DNA of 64,000 nt from Daphnia pulex (GCF_021134715.1 NC_060020.1:6758001-6822000), one strand, 5' to 3'. Shown: positions 33,148 to 47,023, counted from the first letter of the stretch. The notes: generated by a model not told the origin, from the sequence alone. Translations and numbers: made by a program.

Positions 33148-36100
33148 TTACGTTTTAGGTACAGAATTAGATCCTAAAATAAAGAAAAACAAATTATTAC
33201 AAATTCTATAATATGCGAGAGATATATGAGAATTTTGAATAATACCACTCGGTCCTGCTGGTTGATTCGATCCTGTAGCAGAGTTGTAAATAACAGGGGC
33301 CAGTCCATACAAATCTGTTCGCTGGTGTGGGCCTATGGTAGGCCTCCCGCGAGATCTTGGTGGAGCTGATGCGCCTAAACCACTGGGTCCTAAGACGAAG
33401 ATGGTTAGTCAGATATTTAATTTTCCAAATAAATATGCAAACTACCTGGTAAGCCTGGTGATTGCGGAGTATTACCAAATTGGCGTTTGAGCTGGTCAGC
33501 AGCTACTTGGCGCTGCATTAGTAATCTTTGAGCATCACCGGGTTGCTGTAATGCTGCAGACTGAGCGGAAGCAGCGGCTGCGGCGGCTGAAGCGGCAGCT
33601 GCTTGCTGGACAGAAAAGTTTTGAAGTTGATCAACCTAGAATAAATAAAAATAATAAGTTAGGAACAGTGTTTTAAAATAAAAACAAAATCTGATTCATT
33701 AGAAAATGAACTCACTGTCAATCGAAGCCTTCCAAGGAACTCGTCCTGATTAATCCCAGGATTAGAGTTGTAGATCATAGCCGCTATGCTACTCAGTGGA
33801 ATACCAGCAACCGATCGTCCGGCGAGTCCTCCTAAAATTTCTGGCATTCCAGGCATACTCATAAAACCAGGCATTTCATTCATCATCATGCCCATCATAG
33901 GGTTTACGCCGCGTTTCTCATTTTCAAAGTCATCCCAAGCGGCTTTGCGCTCGGCTTCCGTCAGTTCTTCTTCGGACTTGTTTTCGAGAAGCGAGTCATG
34001 TTCGTGGTAAGTAACGATCCAGTCCTTTCTTTGGATAGTGAGCTCAGCCAGAAGACGATCTTTCGGTAGAAGGGGAGTCGGTCGACGTAAATGGCTATCA
34101 GGTTCGAAGATATATAACTCGTTAAGATCCGCTGAGTTGAAATGGCGTTCGATTTGTTGCTCATCGACAACTCGGCACGATAATGATAGTTTCGTAACCT
34201 AGATTTAAAAAAAAAAACGGACAAGATTAGATTTTATACGAGTGAACCGATAATGAACTCTTTTACCTGGCGATCGTAAATTTTCTCCTCCATGGTGCCT
34301 TGAGCCAAAAAACGATAAATATAGCAAGGTTTCTTTTGCCCAAACCTAGAATAAGTCATAAAAATTGTAAGTTTGCGTTATTTAATAATTAATTAATAAT
34401 TTAATTAACTCACCGATAAACGCGGAAAATACTTTGCACGTCGTGCGAGGGATTCCACGAGGCGTCAAAAATTATGACACGATTCGCTGCAACCAGATTG
34501 ATTCCCAAGCCACCGGCTTTAGTTGAAATAAGAAACAGTCGAGAACGAAGATTGGAGGGATTGTTGAAAGCATTGCATGCGTTTTTACGCAGCTCCGCTG
34601 AAGTCTGTCCATCTAATCGGAAGTAGTCGTGATTGAAACGCCATGTCCCAATAGGATCCTGTTTTAACTGTATAGAAAAAATAATGCATAATGTAAAATG
34701 AAGAACTTCATGATGCTAAAAAGAAAAACTTACATCGGTGCTTGCCAAGCTCGCCCGATTTTTCTCATTTTGCTCGTCCTCGGCTGCGAGGAATTCCTCG
34801 ATCAAATTTAACGAAACAAGGGACTGGCTGAAAACCAGGACCTTATCACCAATGAGCTCGCACTGACGAAGAATATCCATGAGAAGTATGAGCTTGCCAC
34901 TGTGTTCCATTTTGACCATGTCCTCGTCTTGGACGAATTGTGACCACCAGGTGCTAGACATTGGAGTAGTCACGCCTAATTCATCTTCTGGCGGAGGCTG
35001 ATCTCCACGGGCAGCACGCGTTCTCATTCTAAAGTTGTTTGATTTAGTTCCTGCCGCTGAAAATTTAACCGACAAAGAGTTCGTTAGTAACAGTCGAACA
35101 TCTATAAAATGAAATGAAATGGTAATTTGAATTTGGGGTTACACGTACCGGCTTCTTTTTCATCGCCACTTTCATCCAAACAAACAACGCCGCCGTCATC
35201 GTCGCTCACGGGTGTTTCTCCTCGGTCGTCAATGAAATCCGCTATTGAACCTTCAGAATCACTGCTGTTGTTTTTTGCTTTAGCTTCACGATTAAGTTCT
35301 GCCAACAGCAACGCTTTGGGATGCGTCCAAACTCGCCCCAATTCCTGGAAATCGGCAAAGAGTCCAGCTCCTTTTCCGCGACCGATATGATTCGGACCAC
35401 CCTTGGCATGATACTCCAGGTAATACTGGTACATCTTGATCTGTAGTTCCGACAACTTCACTGACACGACGTATTCGTGCTTAGGAGGCAAGAATGGAGT
35501 CAGAACGGCGTAATCGAATCGTTGCACGGAATCTGTTAAAAAAATATATATATCTTTAGATAACAAATTCAAGGAGAAGAAAAATGAAATTCACCTTCGA
35601 GCATTTTGTGCAATACGTGGGCTCGTCGTTTCATAACCCGTACGTCAGAGTCAGTCGAGTCGGCAGCCTGTCCGTTTTTAATGGGATTGGCAAATCGATT
35701 CGTGAATTCCCTAACTGTTCCCAGTAGATTAGGTTTGACGAACTGAATCATGCAGTGATATTCTAGCAAGCTATTCTGGAGCGGAGTGCCTGTCAAGACC
35801 ACTCTTCTTCTAGTAGCGATCTTGTTCATTGCCTTGGACAGAGCTGTCTTCTCATTTTTCAGTAAATGGCCCTCATCGCATACAACGAGTTGCGGCCCAG
35901 GATCCACTAGAGAGCGTGTGAACACGTCGCGCTCTTTTTTTGTGATTTTTTTGTTGTTCTCGTTAGTTAGGTTGCGATACATATCGTAACCAATGATCAT
36001 GACCCCTCCACCTTCCAGCCAACTCTGTAGCGTGTACTTTCGGATATCTTTACTATTACCCTTGGCGCTTGCCATTTCGTACACTTCAACATCTGAATTT

Positions 36101-39100
36101 GGCGGAAGCCATACGTTAAACTCGTTGACCCAGTTTAGGACTGTGCTAAGAGGACAGACTACTAGCACACGATCAACCTGGATCGAAGAAAAATACAATC
36201 AATAATTCTCTTGAATTGATATCTAAGAGCAGAAAAAATAAGAGGAAAGAACGCGATAATACCTTGCATGCTTTGTTTGTAAGGACCGTGTGCACCAACG
36301 TGACGACTTGAAGACTTTTACCCAAACCCATGCAATGGGCCAAAATACATCCAGAGCCAGGATGCTCCTTGAGTCTCTCGATGGATTCGAAGCAAGCATC
36401 CCACATGAACTTTACACCCTTGACCTGATGAGGCTTCAGTTTGGTGACGATATGTTTGTCCACCGTAACGAGTTCCTCTTTGGTTTTAGGGTCGAAATCT
36501 AAGACCAGGTGGTGGGTCTGCGCATTGATAAGGGCCATATCACCAACAAAGGCTTCATTGTAGAACCTTTGACGCTCAGCTATACGCCTTTTGCGATCTT
36601 CTTCTTCTTTGGCAGCGGCTTTAGTTTCATCCTGTTAAAGATTAATTTTACAAATCAGATACGTACAAAGGAAACAGCAAAGAAAAAAAAATTGAACAAG
36701 CGACTCACCTTAAGGTTTGTGTCTTTCATGATCTTTTTGATATTTTTCCTGCCTTTCGATCCGCCAGCTTCCGATCGCTGGGATTCGTTCAGAACCTCAA
36801 TATCTGAATCGTTTGAGTTCTCGGAGTCACTTGTAGCGGCTCTCTTGATTCGACGACGTGATTTGGATTTAGATTTTCCATCTTTGCTAGAGTCGTCATC
36901 ATCCGAAACTTCATCCGATGGGCTTGAACGCTTCTTCTTCCGCTTCTTCTTTTCTTTTTCTGATTCTGAAGATTGAAAATCTGAGTCTGATTGAATGCGC
37001 CGCTTCTTCCTTTCTCTAGTCTTCTTTTTTTCTTTCTTGGCTTCCTTGCCTTTCTGTGATTTCTTCGTGTCAGATTCGGCATCGGGATCACCAATTGACA
37101 TACGCAATAGCTTATCAGTTTTGAGATTCGAGCCTTTGACAGCACCTTCTTCATCTGTGCTTAGACCGATGACTTCTTCTTTTAACTCAATTATTCCAAT
37201 ATCATCGGTTTCCATCGCCAAATCACATTCTATAATTATTTTTTCTTCTGCTGATTTTGGAGCTTCGTCTGGAATATTCTCAGTTTCTTGGGTGTCCATA
37301 TCAAAATCTGAATCTGAATCACTAGCTGCTAACAAAGCTAGACGAACGGCTTCGTTGCGATCAGGAATCGACGATGTCGTTGACAACTTGGTTATTCCAG
37401 TTACTTGCTCAGTTGCTTCAATCTCTGAGGACGAAGATGATGAATCCAGATCTTCAAGCCGAAAAGGTTTTGTTTCAGATTTTTTAATCTTTGAGTACTG
37501 TTTTTTAGGCTTATCTGCCTCTTTCTCAAAGCCCCCTGGATCGGAATCATCCAATTCAGAAGTCGAGCTATTTACTGCAATTTTTATCGGACTTTTCACT
37601 AGGCGGTCGACTTGTTTTTTGAGCATCGATTCTTCCGATTCCTTTCCGTTTAGCACTTCGTTCTGCAAATAAAAAATTTTTGTTTTAAGTTATTAGAAAT
37701 GTTTTTAATCTACTCTTATCCTTACCAAATTAGTGATGCGATTGACGACGACGGCGCATTCGGCTTTCAGCTTAGGATCGTCCTCTAACCCCAGCGGTAT
37801 GCTTCTTCTTTTCTTTGTTCTCTTTACACGAGGGCTGAGCTTCAATTCAGCGAGACTGTCGTCTGAATCGGAGGATTCCCTTAAAAGTTCTAGCCTTGCC
37901 TTTTCATTCAAATCTATTTCTGGTGATGATGACGATTTGAGAGATTTCGAGCTCTGACTTGTCACTGGTGTTGAGGTTCTCAATGTTGAGTTGACAATGA
38001 CTTCATCGTTCGATGCAGGCAAGACTTTTGTGCTGGTGCGTTCCTTTGAGGTTGGTGTACTTCTAGAGAGTTTAGATTTGAAGGATTTATTTCCTGTTGC
38101 TGCGAGAGACGGGGTGCCTACACCTCTTGCTGAGCCGGCAGTGGGGGATGGTGTAGTAGAAATTTTCGCTTCTTGTTTGATAACGACTTTGTCATTATTA
38201 ACATTACTGACCTCACCTTTTGGCAAAATATGATCGAGTGGAACTGTCTTTGTGGAATCCTCAAGATCGGAATCATTTTCAGATTGGGTCTTAGCGAACA
38301 TATCGGGTGAATGCGAATTTAACTCTGTCGTTATAAATTTGACTGGAAATGGTTCCAGAGACAGCTTATGATCACCTTCAACTAAACTAGCTTGCCTTTC
38401 TTGGAGAGCGTCTTCTTCGGTCGGTTTACTTTCAGTAAGCTCTGAGAACGTATCGAAAAATTCGACAGATTCATCATTTGCGAGAGTATCTTCCACTGTT
38501 GGCAATCGGGTCTTCTCAGCTGCGTTGGGTTGTGCTTCAGCTTCATTTGATGAGCTGTTGTCCCCAGACTGTTCTTCTGTTGGTAAGGGACTTGGGCAAT
38601 GTGGAATAGTTGCTTGACTGCTCAAGGAGCAAATAGATTTCCGAGGAGAATCTTTCGTAGAATTTGAAGTTGCCGAATGGGGAGGTGGCGATTCCCGAAC
38701 TTCGGCATAGTAATCTTGCTTGCTGTTTGCTTCCCTAAAGTTTTTAATTTTCACTATAAGTCGCTTGCCGGCTCTTGGAGTCGAATCCTGCTTTAAGATG
38801 GATGATTCCTGTTGATCGACCTCTATGTCTGCGGTGTTGCCATAATTCTGTTCAAATTTAGCAACCAGCTTCTCCTCCAGTAACTTCATATTTAGGCGAG
38901 TTGTGACGACGGCTTTACGAAGTTTACGGCAGTAATTAACGACCTTGTCTTTCTGTTGGTGACACGAACTTCCATCGGCTTCTTCGCATTCTTTAGACCA
39001 ACTGACTCCCACTTTTGATGCCAGTGCCTTACAGTACGTGGCCAACTTTTCTGCTTCACTTATGATGGCTGGCAACCAAATGGAAGGATCACTCGAAACA

Positions 39101-40202
39101 TTCGTGTCCTGCAGTGATCGCCTTGACAAAGACTTTCGACTAAATAAAATAAATAAACATTTATAACACGTTTAAAGGTATTATTAATTGATTCATTTTA
39201 AAATGGGAGAAATGCATACCCAGGAGTTGATTTCATCGCTGACATGACCATTCTACATAGCGCTCTTTGACTCCAAAGGGGAAGATTGTTGCAAACTAAG
39301 CAACTCCACTTGCACTTACTGCTTGTGATTTCTAGAAGATTCACACGTCCTAAGCAACGTCTTAAGCATGCCTGTCATGTACATTCGGATAGACTGATTA
39401 AAAGAAAAACCTACTTTCTTAGCGAATTTTAAAAACATTACCTTGCAAAACACATTCGTGCAGGTATCGCAGCATATAATCATTCCGCCTTCGGCACACC
39501 AACGGCAATACTCATCATGTCCGTTTTCATCTTTGGTAAAAGGGCCGTTACTGTAAAATTCTCGACAACTCTACGAATTGAAAATAAAATTCGTAACCAG
39601 AACATGACTGTGAAATTAAATGAAACTAACTTTGCACACGAGTACACCTAAAACTGGGTGGATTCTGATGTTATCCCGATTGACAAGGAAAAGCTGGCAC
39701 GAACAAGTGGTACACTTCAATGATGACATCTGAGCATTATTTGCTGTAGACACATACACAATTAAAGTTATTGTAATGGAAATTTAAAGGCAAAATAAGG
39801 TAATTTACCCTGCTTGTAATTCTCAAAGAATTGCAGCTCTTCGTCAGTCATTTTCATTAGTGTTTCTTCATCATAGATAATTGAACTTTGATTAAATGGA
39901 ACTAAAGATTTTCCAGTGGTAACTGCCATGGAATTTTTTGAAGCTGAGGCAGTAGGTTTTCCATTATCCTTCAAACCACAGGTGGCTCCAACATACTCTT
40001 CCGCTGAAGAGTCTTCAAACATATCAACATCATTTGAAGAATCTTTCTCCAATCTAAAAAAAAAACATTAAGTCATTAAGGCATTGAAAACAGATAATAA
40101 AACACTGTGTGAAATATTTTACCTGCAGTCTTCACTCATGTCCTCATTCTGTTCTGCTGAACCAAAATCAGGAATGCTGAAATCCTCGACAGATGAGGTC
40201 AT
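33148..40202 (-). CDS. ATRX: ATRX chromatin remodeller with ADD domain
   Basis: ATRX is a SNF2-family ATPase that, with DAXX, places histone H3.3 in heterochromatin. Its ADD domain reads H3K9me3 with unmodified H3K4. Seventeen exons (minus) give 1973 aa: 40202-40123, 40053-39809, 39743-39631, 39570-39442, 39371-39220, 39139-37726, 37662-36709, 36631-36263, 36177-35595, 35532-35149, 35056-34734, 34667-34414, 34345-34267, 34198-33716, 33635-33446, 33389-33246, 33173-33148. Residues about 120-235 form the ADD domain: [50 protein letters not shown]. Residues 240-1030 are acidic/Ser/Lys-rich and disordered. The helicase has a GLGKS Walker A (about 1131), [22 protein letters not shown] (about 1250), [10 protein letters not shown], the C-lobe [11 protein letters not shown] and VYRFGQKKP. 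The tail carries Met/Gly- and Ala/Gln-rich patches. Introns are mostly 50-110 bp. The gene is divergent from TBC1D19 with 1.4 kb between starts. Confidence 0.96.
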
Positions 40203-41647
40203 TTTTCTCTAAAATAATTAACGAATTTTTAATTGAAAAAATTAATTGAAAGTTTCATAAGTAAATAAATTGAAAACTATTGGTGATCAGTAAGTTGAAA
40301 GGGATAGTTCTCAAAAGTGTTCACTCATGCATGGACCCAAGACATCTAAAGGTCACTTGTTTTTTTGTCTTTGTAATAACAACAGAAATTTTTAAGGAAA
40401 CAAACATTCACAGGGAAAGACAAAAACCAAGAAGCCAAACTGAGCAGGGAAATCACAACAAAACTTAACAGTGAAGCATTCATAGCCTTTATCGTAAATT
40501 ACCCAATCTTTTCAATGCTTCAGTTTCGACCGTAACTGAGCAATCTCGTACGCAAACCCAGCAAATCTGAAAATCTGCATAAAATGCCAATATCAGGAGG
40601 AGCACAGTAGAAAAAAAAAAGAACTGTTAACAAATTCAGTGTCTTTCTAAAAACCAAAAAAATAGTTGTGAGGACTCAAGGCGCCATTAGACCGGCTAAC
40701 AACGTTGTCGGATTGTATTTTTGTCTTTTTTTTTTATTTCGTTCTGATCTTTTGTGTTGAAGGAGGGGGTACATTGCGCTGAGCCAAGAGCTGTGCGCGC
40801 GTCTGTTTAAAAAATAAATCGGCGTCGACGAAGAGTGCGCAAGATGAAAAGAAAAAAACTAGGGATGCTTGGACTTACCGTTTTCGAGCGACCGTCTATC
40901 CAGGAACTTGAGGCCGACTATGCCCAGCTCACTTGAAGACCTGGAGTTTCAATCCGACGCCAAATGGTTAATGTATGAGAAAATATGGATGATTAGAGCC
41001 CTAGCCGCGCATCGAGGATGCTGTTTCGCCTCTATTGATTCCCGTTGAAACGACCATAGCGCTTGCGCCAATTTCAAATTAGATTCAAAAAGAGCCATGG
41101 AGCAAACGACGTGGAGGGATGGAGGATTGCAAGGAAGTGAGAGAGAGAGAGAGAGGGAGAAGGGTGGAGGGGGAAGGGCTCTACAAGACCGTTAAAGCTG
41201 ATGCTTGATATTTTAGAAATTCTAGTAATTATAGAGTTGAGTCCGCACAATTTCTCACCCCCTAATTCCACCCTCTTCGCCGCTCTTCCGTCTATTCGTC
41301 CATCCGCCGTCTATATCCGTCTATTCGTGGTGTCGTCCACCTTTCCCCCCCTCTCTTCCACACGATCTCTTCCCGCTCCCCCCTTTGTTGGCCTCTCCCG
41401 AATTTCGGCCATTGCTTAGCAACATTACGGGGGGATTGCGACTGTATAGCCTATGGAGAGAAACGGACGACGGATGTTTGATCGATCGAATGAGGGAAGG
41501 CCATATTGGGTCACAGTTGGGGAGTTGTTTTAACTCGCTCTCCTAACCAGCCAGGTTTCACTGCCAGGCTGAAATTCGATTGACGTTTCTCATTCGGCAC
41601 AACAAACGGCAAAGACAAAAAAAGTGGAGAAAAAGGGGAATCGAAAA
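40203..41647. promoter_or_regulatory. Divergent upstream region of ATRX and TBC1D19
   Basis: The two start codons face away from each other across 1445 bp, so both promoters and 5' UTRs must lie here unless upstream exons exist elsewhere. AT-rich sequence next to ATRX gives way to GC-richer, C-rich sequence from about 40800. A pure (GA)n tract at 41138-41160 could bind a GAGA-type factor (inference). No clear TATA box was found near either gene. Confidence 0.5.
41138..41160 (+). repeat. (GA)n microsatellite in the ATRX/TBC1D19 intergenic region
   Basis: About ten GA units in a row, then GGGAGAAGGGTGGAGGG purine-rich sequence to about 41178. Such tracts near arthropod promoters often serve GAGA-type factors; here that is only inferred. 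Confidence 0.7.
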
Positions 41648-44600
41648 ATGTCTCCGACCAGTTCGGCAGCATCCGGCGAGGTGTCGATCCAGGAACAGGT
41701 GGCAGCGTGCATGGAAGAATTGCAAATCCTGGGCACACTAGAAAAAGTCATCGCTGCCTCCGAGGTAAGTTGTCTTACAATTACGTTTTACTGCACACAG
41801 CCCAGCACTTATTATTATTAGTTGGCAATTAAATCAGTTTAGTTTCATTTGACGGTCCGTGTTTATCAGACACAGTTAAAGACATTTTATAACCTAATAA
41901 AATGCCGAGGCAGTAATTAAATTCTGAATGTGCTATTTTTTGTAGCACATTTGTATTGCGACTCCGCTGGGCACTGGGGACTTCCTGGCCGACTTACGGC
42001 ACGCATTCCGGCTCAATGGCATCGAAACGTGCATCAAGAACGCACTTGTGTTGTCCCGGCGACGCAAAAACATGAAGGACGAGCAGGAGCAACTGACCTA
42101 TATGAGGAAAGCTCAAGTATGATTGCACAGGCTGTCTCTTTGTCAACAACAAACTCAAGTAATTGTTTAACAATCACCTCTCCATGATTCCCTTTGGCCA
42201 TAGACCCACTTCGAGCGTCGTGTCAGCAAGGGTGCGTGTTTTCCATTTTCCTATTATTTAATATCATATATTCCTATGTGTGTGCCTATCCTAACAATTC
42301 ATCCTGTCACTCGCTAAAAGCTATTCACGCTAAACTTATTTCCAATTTGATTTCAATCGAATCAACACCGGTTTCCAACAACTTTGATATGACTATAACG
42401 AGCAGCCCTCTTGAATCTCCAAACGGATTTGAAACTCTCCCTGCTTCGTCAACGTTCCTCATCAGAAGCTCAAGAACTATCATCAAAATGGGATGAGCTC
42501 AGCACTTACGATCAAGGTAAAAGAAAATCATGAGCATCAGATTTTCCGTCTTGACGGAATGTCTGTTTGTGCTAATATATACTCGGCCAAGTGCGTACAC
42601 AATGGGCTACCTACCTTCAAGGTGGAGTCCCAAGTTTCTCGTCTGTAAGTTATAGCTAAACGGAGAGACTATATAGACTTTTGTTTAGCCAACTTGTGTT
42701 GAATGTTCTTAGCCGGAATATCTCTCCGCTTGTGTGTATTATACTGTCTGCTGCTGCGTATATAACATTTCTACCTTGTGTGTTCACAGACGTCGGCTCC
42801 ATCCGTAATCTCTACTCGACCCAGGACTTGTACGAGGCGGTGGTGGCTCTGCGGGATCCCGATTACTCCATTAACCGGTCTGGGGTTTTAATTTTATTTT
42901 GTAGCGTGTGTGCATGAAGAGAGAGAGCCTAGCGCATATACGTATAGTAATGCTCGTAGATATATATCTCGGCTGATGTATGAATATGTTTACCATCTCG
43001 GCACGCGCTCATTATACATCTGCTGCAGGTTGGAGGAGAAATGGAGCGCGGTCAAAATACCATTAAACGTCCCGACGTTTGAAGAGTTGGTGAGTTTCCA
43101 ATACGTACCCGATGGCGTTTCCGCTTCGCTTTAGTACCGTACTTGATTCTCATGATATTTCCTTCCCCTTCTCTCTCTCTCTCTCTCTCTCTACCTCCCG
43201 CTTTGTTTGACATCATATACATTACAGAGACGATCAATACATCCACACAGCATCAGTGTTGTATGACTTGACAATTCCCCGTCAGTTTACAACGGACTAT
43301 AAGCCCTAATATGAATAACTTAGCGCTCCGCGTGACTCGGCACGGCGTTCGTTTAAGAACTCAAAAGCTGTAGATAGTCTCTGTATATTGCACACAATCA
43401 CATCGATACAAAAGCCAACGAAAAATAGTCAACGCGGAACTTTTGTATCAGCCAAAGTTATTTCTATCCACCTCCCCATAAACTGCCAATTAAAATTGCA
43501 ACATCGGATTTTCGACTATCAAAGATAAAACAGCAAAGCCCTCCCCCCCTAGCCCCTACTGATTTCGATTGATGATGCGTGAATACATCGCCAACATGAT
43601 TCGGTCGTCCCCATCCAACGTCAGTTGATCTTTCACATAATCCATCTAAAATGAAATGTCTTTGCCTTCCGCTGCTCATGGGTGTGGTTCATTTGCCCTA
43701 ACGAATTGGCTACTCGGCCAATCCCCCCCCCCCCCTATGATGTCTAATGTTTGCCCTTGCGCTTATGTAGTTGCACGTAGAGTAGACAGCTATATAATTA
43801 AAGGGCTGATTTCGTACCCGGTTCCCCTTCCCCCTCTAACTCTCTCCCCCCAAGAGATGTTATTACTCTGCACACTTAAAAATCTGTTTTTCTCTCTCTT
43901 TTCTTTTCTTTTTCCGTGTCTGTCTGGCCGTCGTCTATCCTCATTCGTTGCATCACGCACAACTAGCAAGAACTCTTTTCAGACATGTGCACGAGTGTTG
44001 ACCCGCTTTTGGGGCTCGGCTCATCTTTGGTACTGCAGGGCAATTCAAACGTGACCTTACTCAATCACCGGATCACTCTCGGAACAAAAGGTTGGTTAAC
44101 CTTTCTGACTGCGGCTGCTATAAACATGTTTGCTGAATTCAATGTACACGTACTACTATCTGTTCATTTCCTGTCGTGTGGAACATCACGTCGCCATCTT
44201 CCAGTGGTGGCCGAGAATGACATCCTCCTGTCGGAGGAGTTCGTCAAGGGTGGGTGTCCATCTCATCTGCGAAAAGGGCTCTGGAAGCAGGTCCTTCTGT
44301 CACACGTTGGCGAAAAAGTTTGAATTTTTTTTCTTTCTTTTATTATATAAGTAAAACATTGTTGACTCAAAAAATTAATTTTCTGCCATGTCTGTTGGCT
44401 TATGAAATCATCAACAATGGGAACAAAAGGAGAAGACCTACTTTCAGGCCAAAAAGCACGCCGTCATCCAAACCGAGTACTTGACAGACAAAATTATAAT
44501 GAAGGTATTTGAGCATAAATTTTTACAAATTCTATGTAAAAATGCAATGCCACTCGCTAAGGTATATATGCATACAAACAGTATCATGTCTCACGCAGTT

Positions 44601-46929
44601 TGACATGAGGATCCCCCTGGTCGGCTCGCCCATTTCTTTCGTGATAGAATTACCGCTACGCATGCCATTTTGCTATTTGTGCCTACTATCTACATAATAG
44701 TGCTGCAGAAAGACTTGCGTATAGAGAGATTAAATGTAAAGCGAGAAGATGAAAAATCATAACCCCAGACTCAAATCGTGACGACTCGCTATATAGTCCC
44801 GGGCGTGTTTCAACACTGCGAGAAAGAAAAATAAAATAAAAAAACGAACGAACTATTTTAGAGTCGAACCGAATATATATAGTATCTGACATAGTCCCGA
44901 CAGGGGGGAAAATGACGATGTAGCTACCATTGAGGTAGGCAGTAATGGTGCAGTACATTGTATAACTATCATCAGGTGGGCGCAACTCGTTTTTCTTCAA
45001 TTCCCCAGACGGGATGAATGACACTTGCACGAAATCTCGATTTGCCTTTTTTTCTTATTTTTTTTTTTTCAATTCGTGAGCTGTTGTCTGTCGTGAAACA
45101 ATCTTTTTTTGACTATATAACGATTATAGCCAAGAATTTTATGTATGAATGGATGCATGAGTGAGAGGGAAAGAAGTGCGTGCCCCCATTTGCCGTTTTT
45201 TCTTTTTAAAGGCGACACACACGGCCGTATAACTTCCCGCGTGACAAATTCTTTGACGCTCTTTCAGCTCCCGTCTGCTATAATCGCGTCGTAAAAGATG
45301 GGAAAAACTGAAAGAGAGAGCAAACAAAGTGGGCAGACGTGTGTATATAATAGAGCTATAGGTTGACACACACACCATCTGATTCTTTCTTTTCTCTTTC
45401 GTTTTTCCAGGACATTCAGCTAACGGCGTCGAGAGACGAGCATTACTTTGTATTCGAAGATCTCATCTACCAGGTGACGTCATAACTTTTCTCCTCTCGA
45501 AAACATTTTTCTTTTTTTCTCGATGGCCAATTTCTTATACTCACGCCCACCCAAAGGCAATCGACTTAATGAGCCAATCTGCATTGTCTAGACGCCGGTC
45601 CTATACCTGTGCTGTTTATAAGTAGGAAAGAAGGCTCTTATAGTAAATCTCTTTTAGGAAGGAAGTTGTTGGTAATCGCATACTTGCGCAATGCGCTTAT
45701 TGTGTGCCTCCTGCGTGTATACAATGAAAATGGTTCACTTCCTGCTGGCTCACGGTTCCGCTTGATCGCCGATTTTATTTTTTTCGTTTGTTTTTTGTTC
45801 GAAGGTGTCGCTCTGCTTTTCACGAGACCCTTACGTCTGCCTCCAATTGTGCTCGAAATTCGGGTCGAGAGCGCAGACAACGTCCCGCTTCGCCCATGCA
45901 CCCGACATTTCTTCTTCGGCGAGCGGCGGCAGCAGTGGAACTGGCGGCAGAGCCGACGGCGACGCTATCGGTGGTCAATCCTCCGTGACGACGTCCGCTT
46001 TCCCGCCGTCCAGTTGCATCCCTTTCTACGGCTGGGCCATGTACGGTACGTTCGGTATACAATGCGAGAAAGCTAATGATCGTCTCTCGCGCACTTAGCA
46101 GTTCATTCCGTGTGTCGACAAGGAAATGAAATGAAATAAATGAAACTGGAACGCACTTTGGCGGTCGTCCGAGTATATACGTGGAAAACGAGCGAAAAAA
46201 TGACGAAGCGCTAGACAAGTCATAACATTTGCTTTTAATGGGCTCGTTATGTATCTATTTATACGCGGGTTTTCTCTTTTTTGTGTGTGCTGTGCGTGCA
46301 TTTAGTGGCTCCACTGTGCTATGTCTACGAAGAGGCCGAAGACATTTACTACACGCTGCGCGCCATGTACGTCAAGTATTGGTCGAGATTACATCGATTA
46401 TCGTCGCACGGTCAGGGTATTGTCGCCCTGTCTGTTCTATTTGAACGACTCATCCAACAGCAGGAACCCGAGCTCTGGATTCATTGTCTCAACAACAACA
46501 TTGAGCCGTAATAACAACTGAATTGCTATGTTCTAGATAAGACAGCACGTGTTACACACTCACTTCCTGCATGGCGCTATTGAGCTGCCCAATTCTTCCG
46601 ACACCTTTCTATTCATTCTTATTTTACCTCCTGCGTTCTCGTTCGTTATTTATTATTACCCGCACAGGTTGAGAATCGCAATGCCTTGGATGGTTCAGGC
46701 TTTCAGCGGCTTCCTCATTCCGGAACAGTTGCTCTTCCTGTGGGATCTCATTCTGGGCTTCGATTCGATGCTTCTGCTACCGCTGCTGGCCGCCAGCATC
46801 TTCAGCTTGCGCCGTGAAAACTTGCACCGCATCTTGTCGCACGACTCGGCCGAGACCATCTTTTCGGATTTGTCCACCATCCAAGTGGTGCCTCTTCTTC
46901 AGATGGCACTCACCCAGCAGACCGGATAA
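41648..46929 (+). CDS. TBC1D19: TBC1D19 homologue (TBC/Rab-GAP-like protein)
   Basis: TBC domains act as GTPase-activating proteins for Rab GTPases; the Rab target of TBC1D19 is not established. Thirteen exons give 551 aa (human about 526): 41648-41764, 41946-42116, 42204-42231, 42406-42516, 42790-42877, 43029-43089, 43967-44090, 44205-44317, 44430-44504, 45411-45473, 45805-46045, 46306-46507, 46668-46929. The chain follows the human protein: YMRKAQ (exon 2), QELSSKWDEL (exon 4), VVAENDILLSEEFVK (exon 8), YFQAKKHAVIQTEYL (exon 9), IQLTASRDEHYFVFEDLIYQ (exons 10), IPFYGWAMYVAPLCYVYEE (exons 11-12), SSHGQGIVALSVLFERL, then WMVQAFSGFLIPEQLLFLWD and STIQVVPLLQMAL (exon 13). Exon 11 has a Gly/Ser-rich insert. 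Less certain: exon 4 acceptor (42403 or 42406) and the exon 8/9 junction, whose acceptor has a poor pyrimidine tract. The usual IxxDxxR arginine finger reads I-M-K-D-I-Q-L, so classic GAP activity is doubtful. Introns are longer (up to 906 bp) than in neighbouring genes. Confidence 0.92.
43170..43192 (+). repeat. (CT)n microsatellite in TBC1D19 intron 6
   Basis: About 11 CT units inside the 877-bp intron between exons 6 and 7. Likely length-variable. Confidence 0.7.
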
Positions 46930-47023
46930 AATAACAAGGATCACAAAGAAAAAAAAAAGAACTGCGTCATCGTCAGTTCATTCAAATTTCTGGTTCTATT
47001 ATTTGTACCATGTAGAAATGCCG

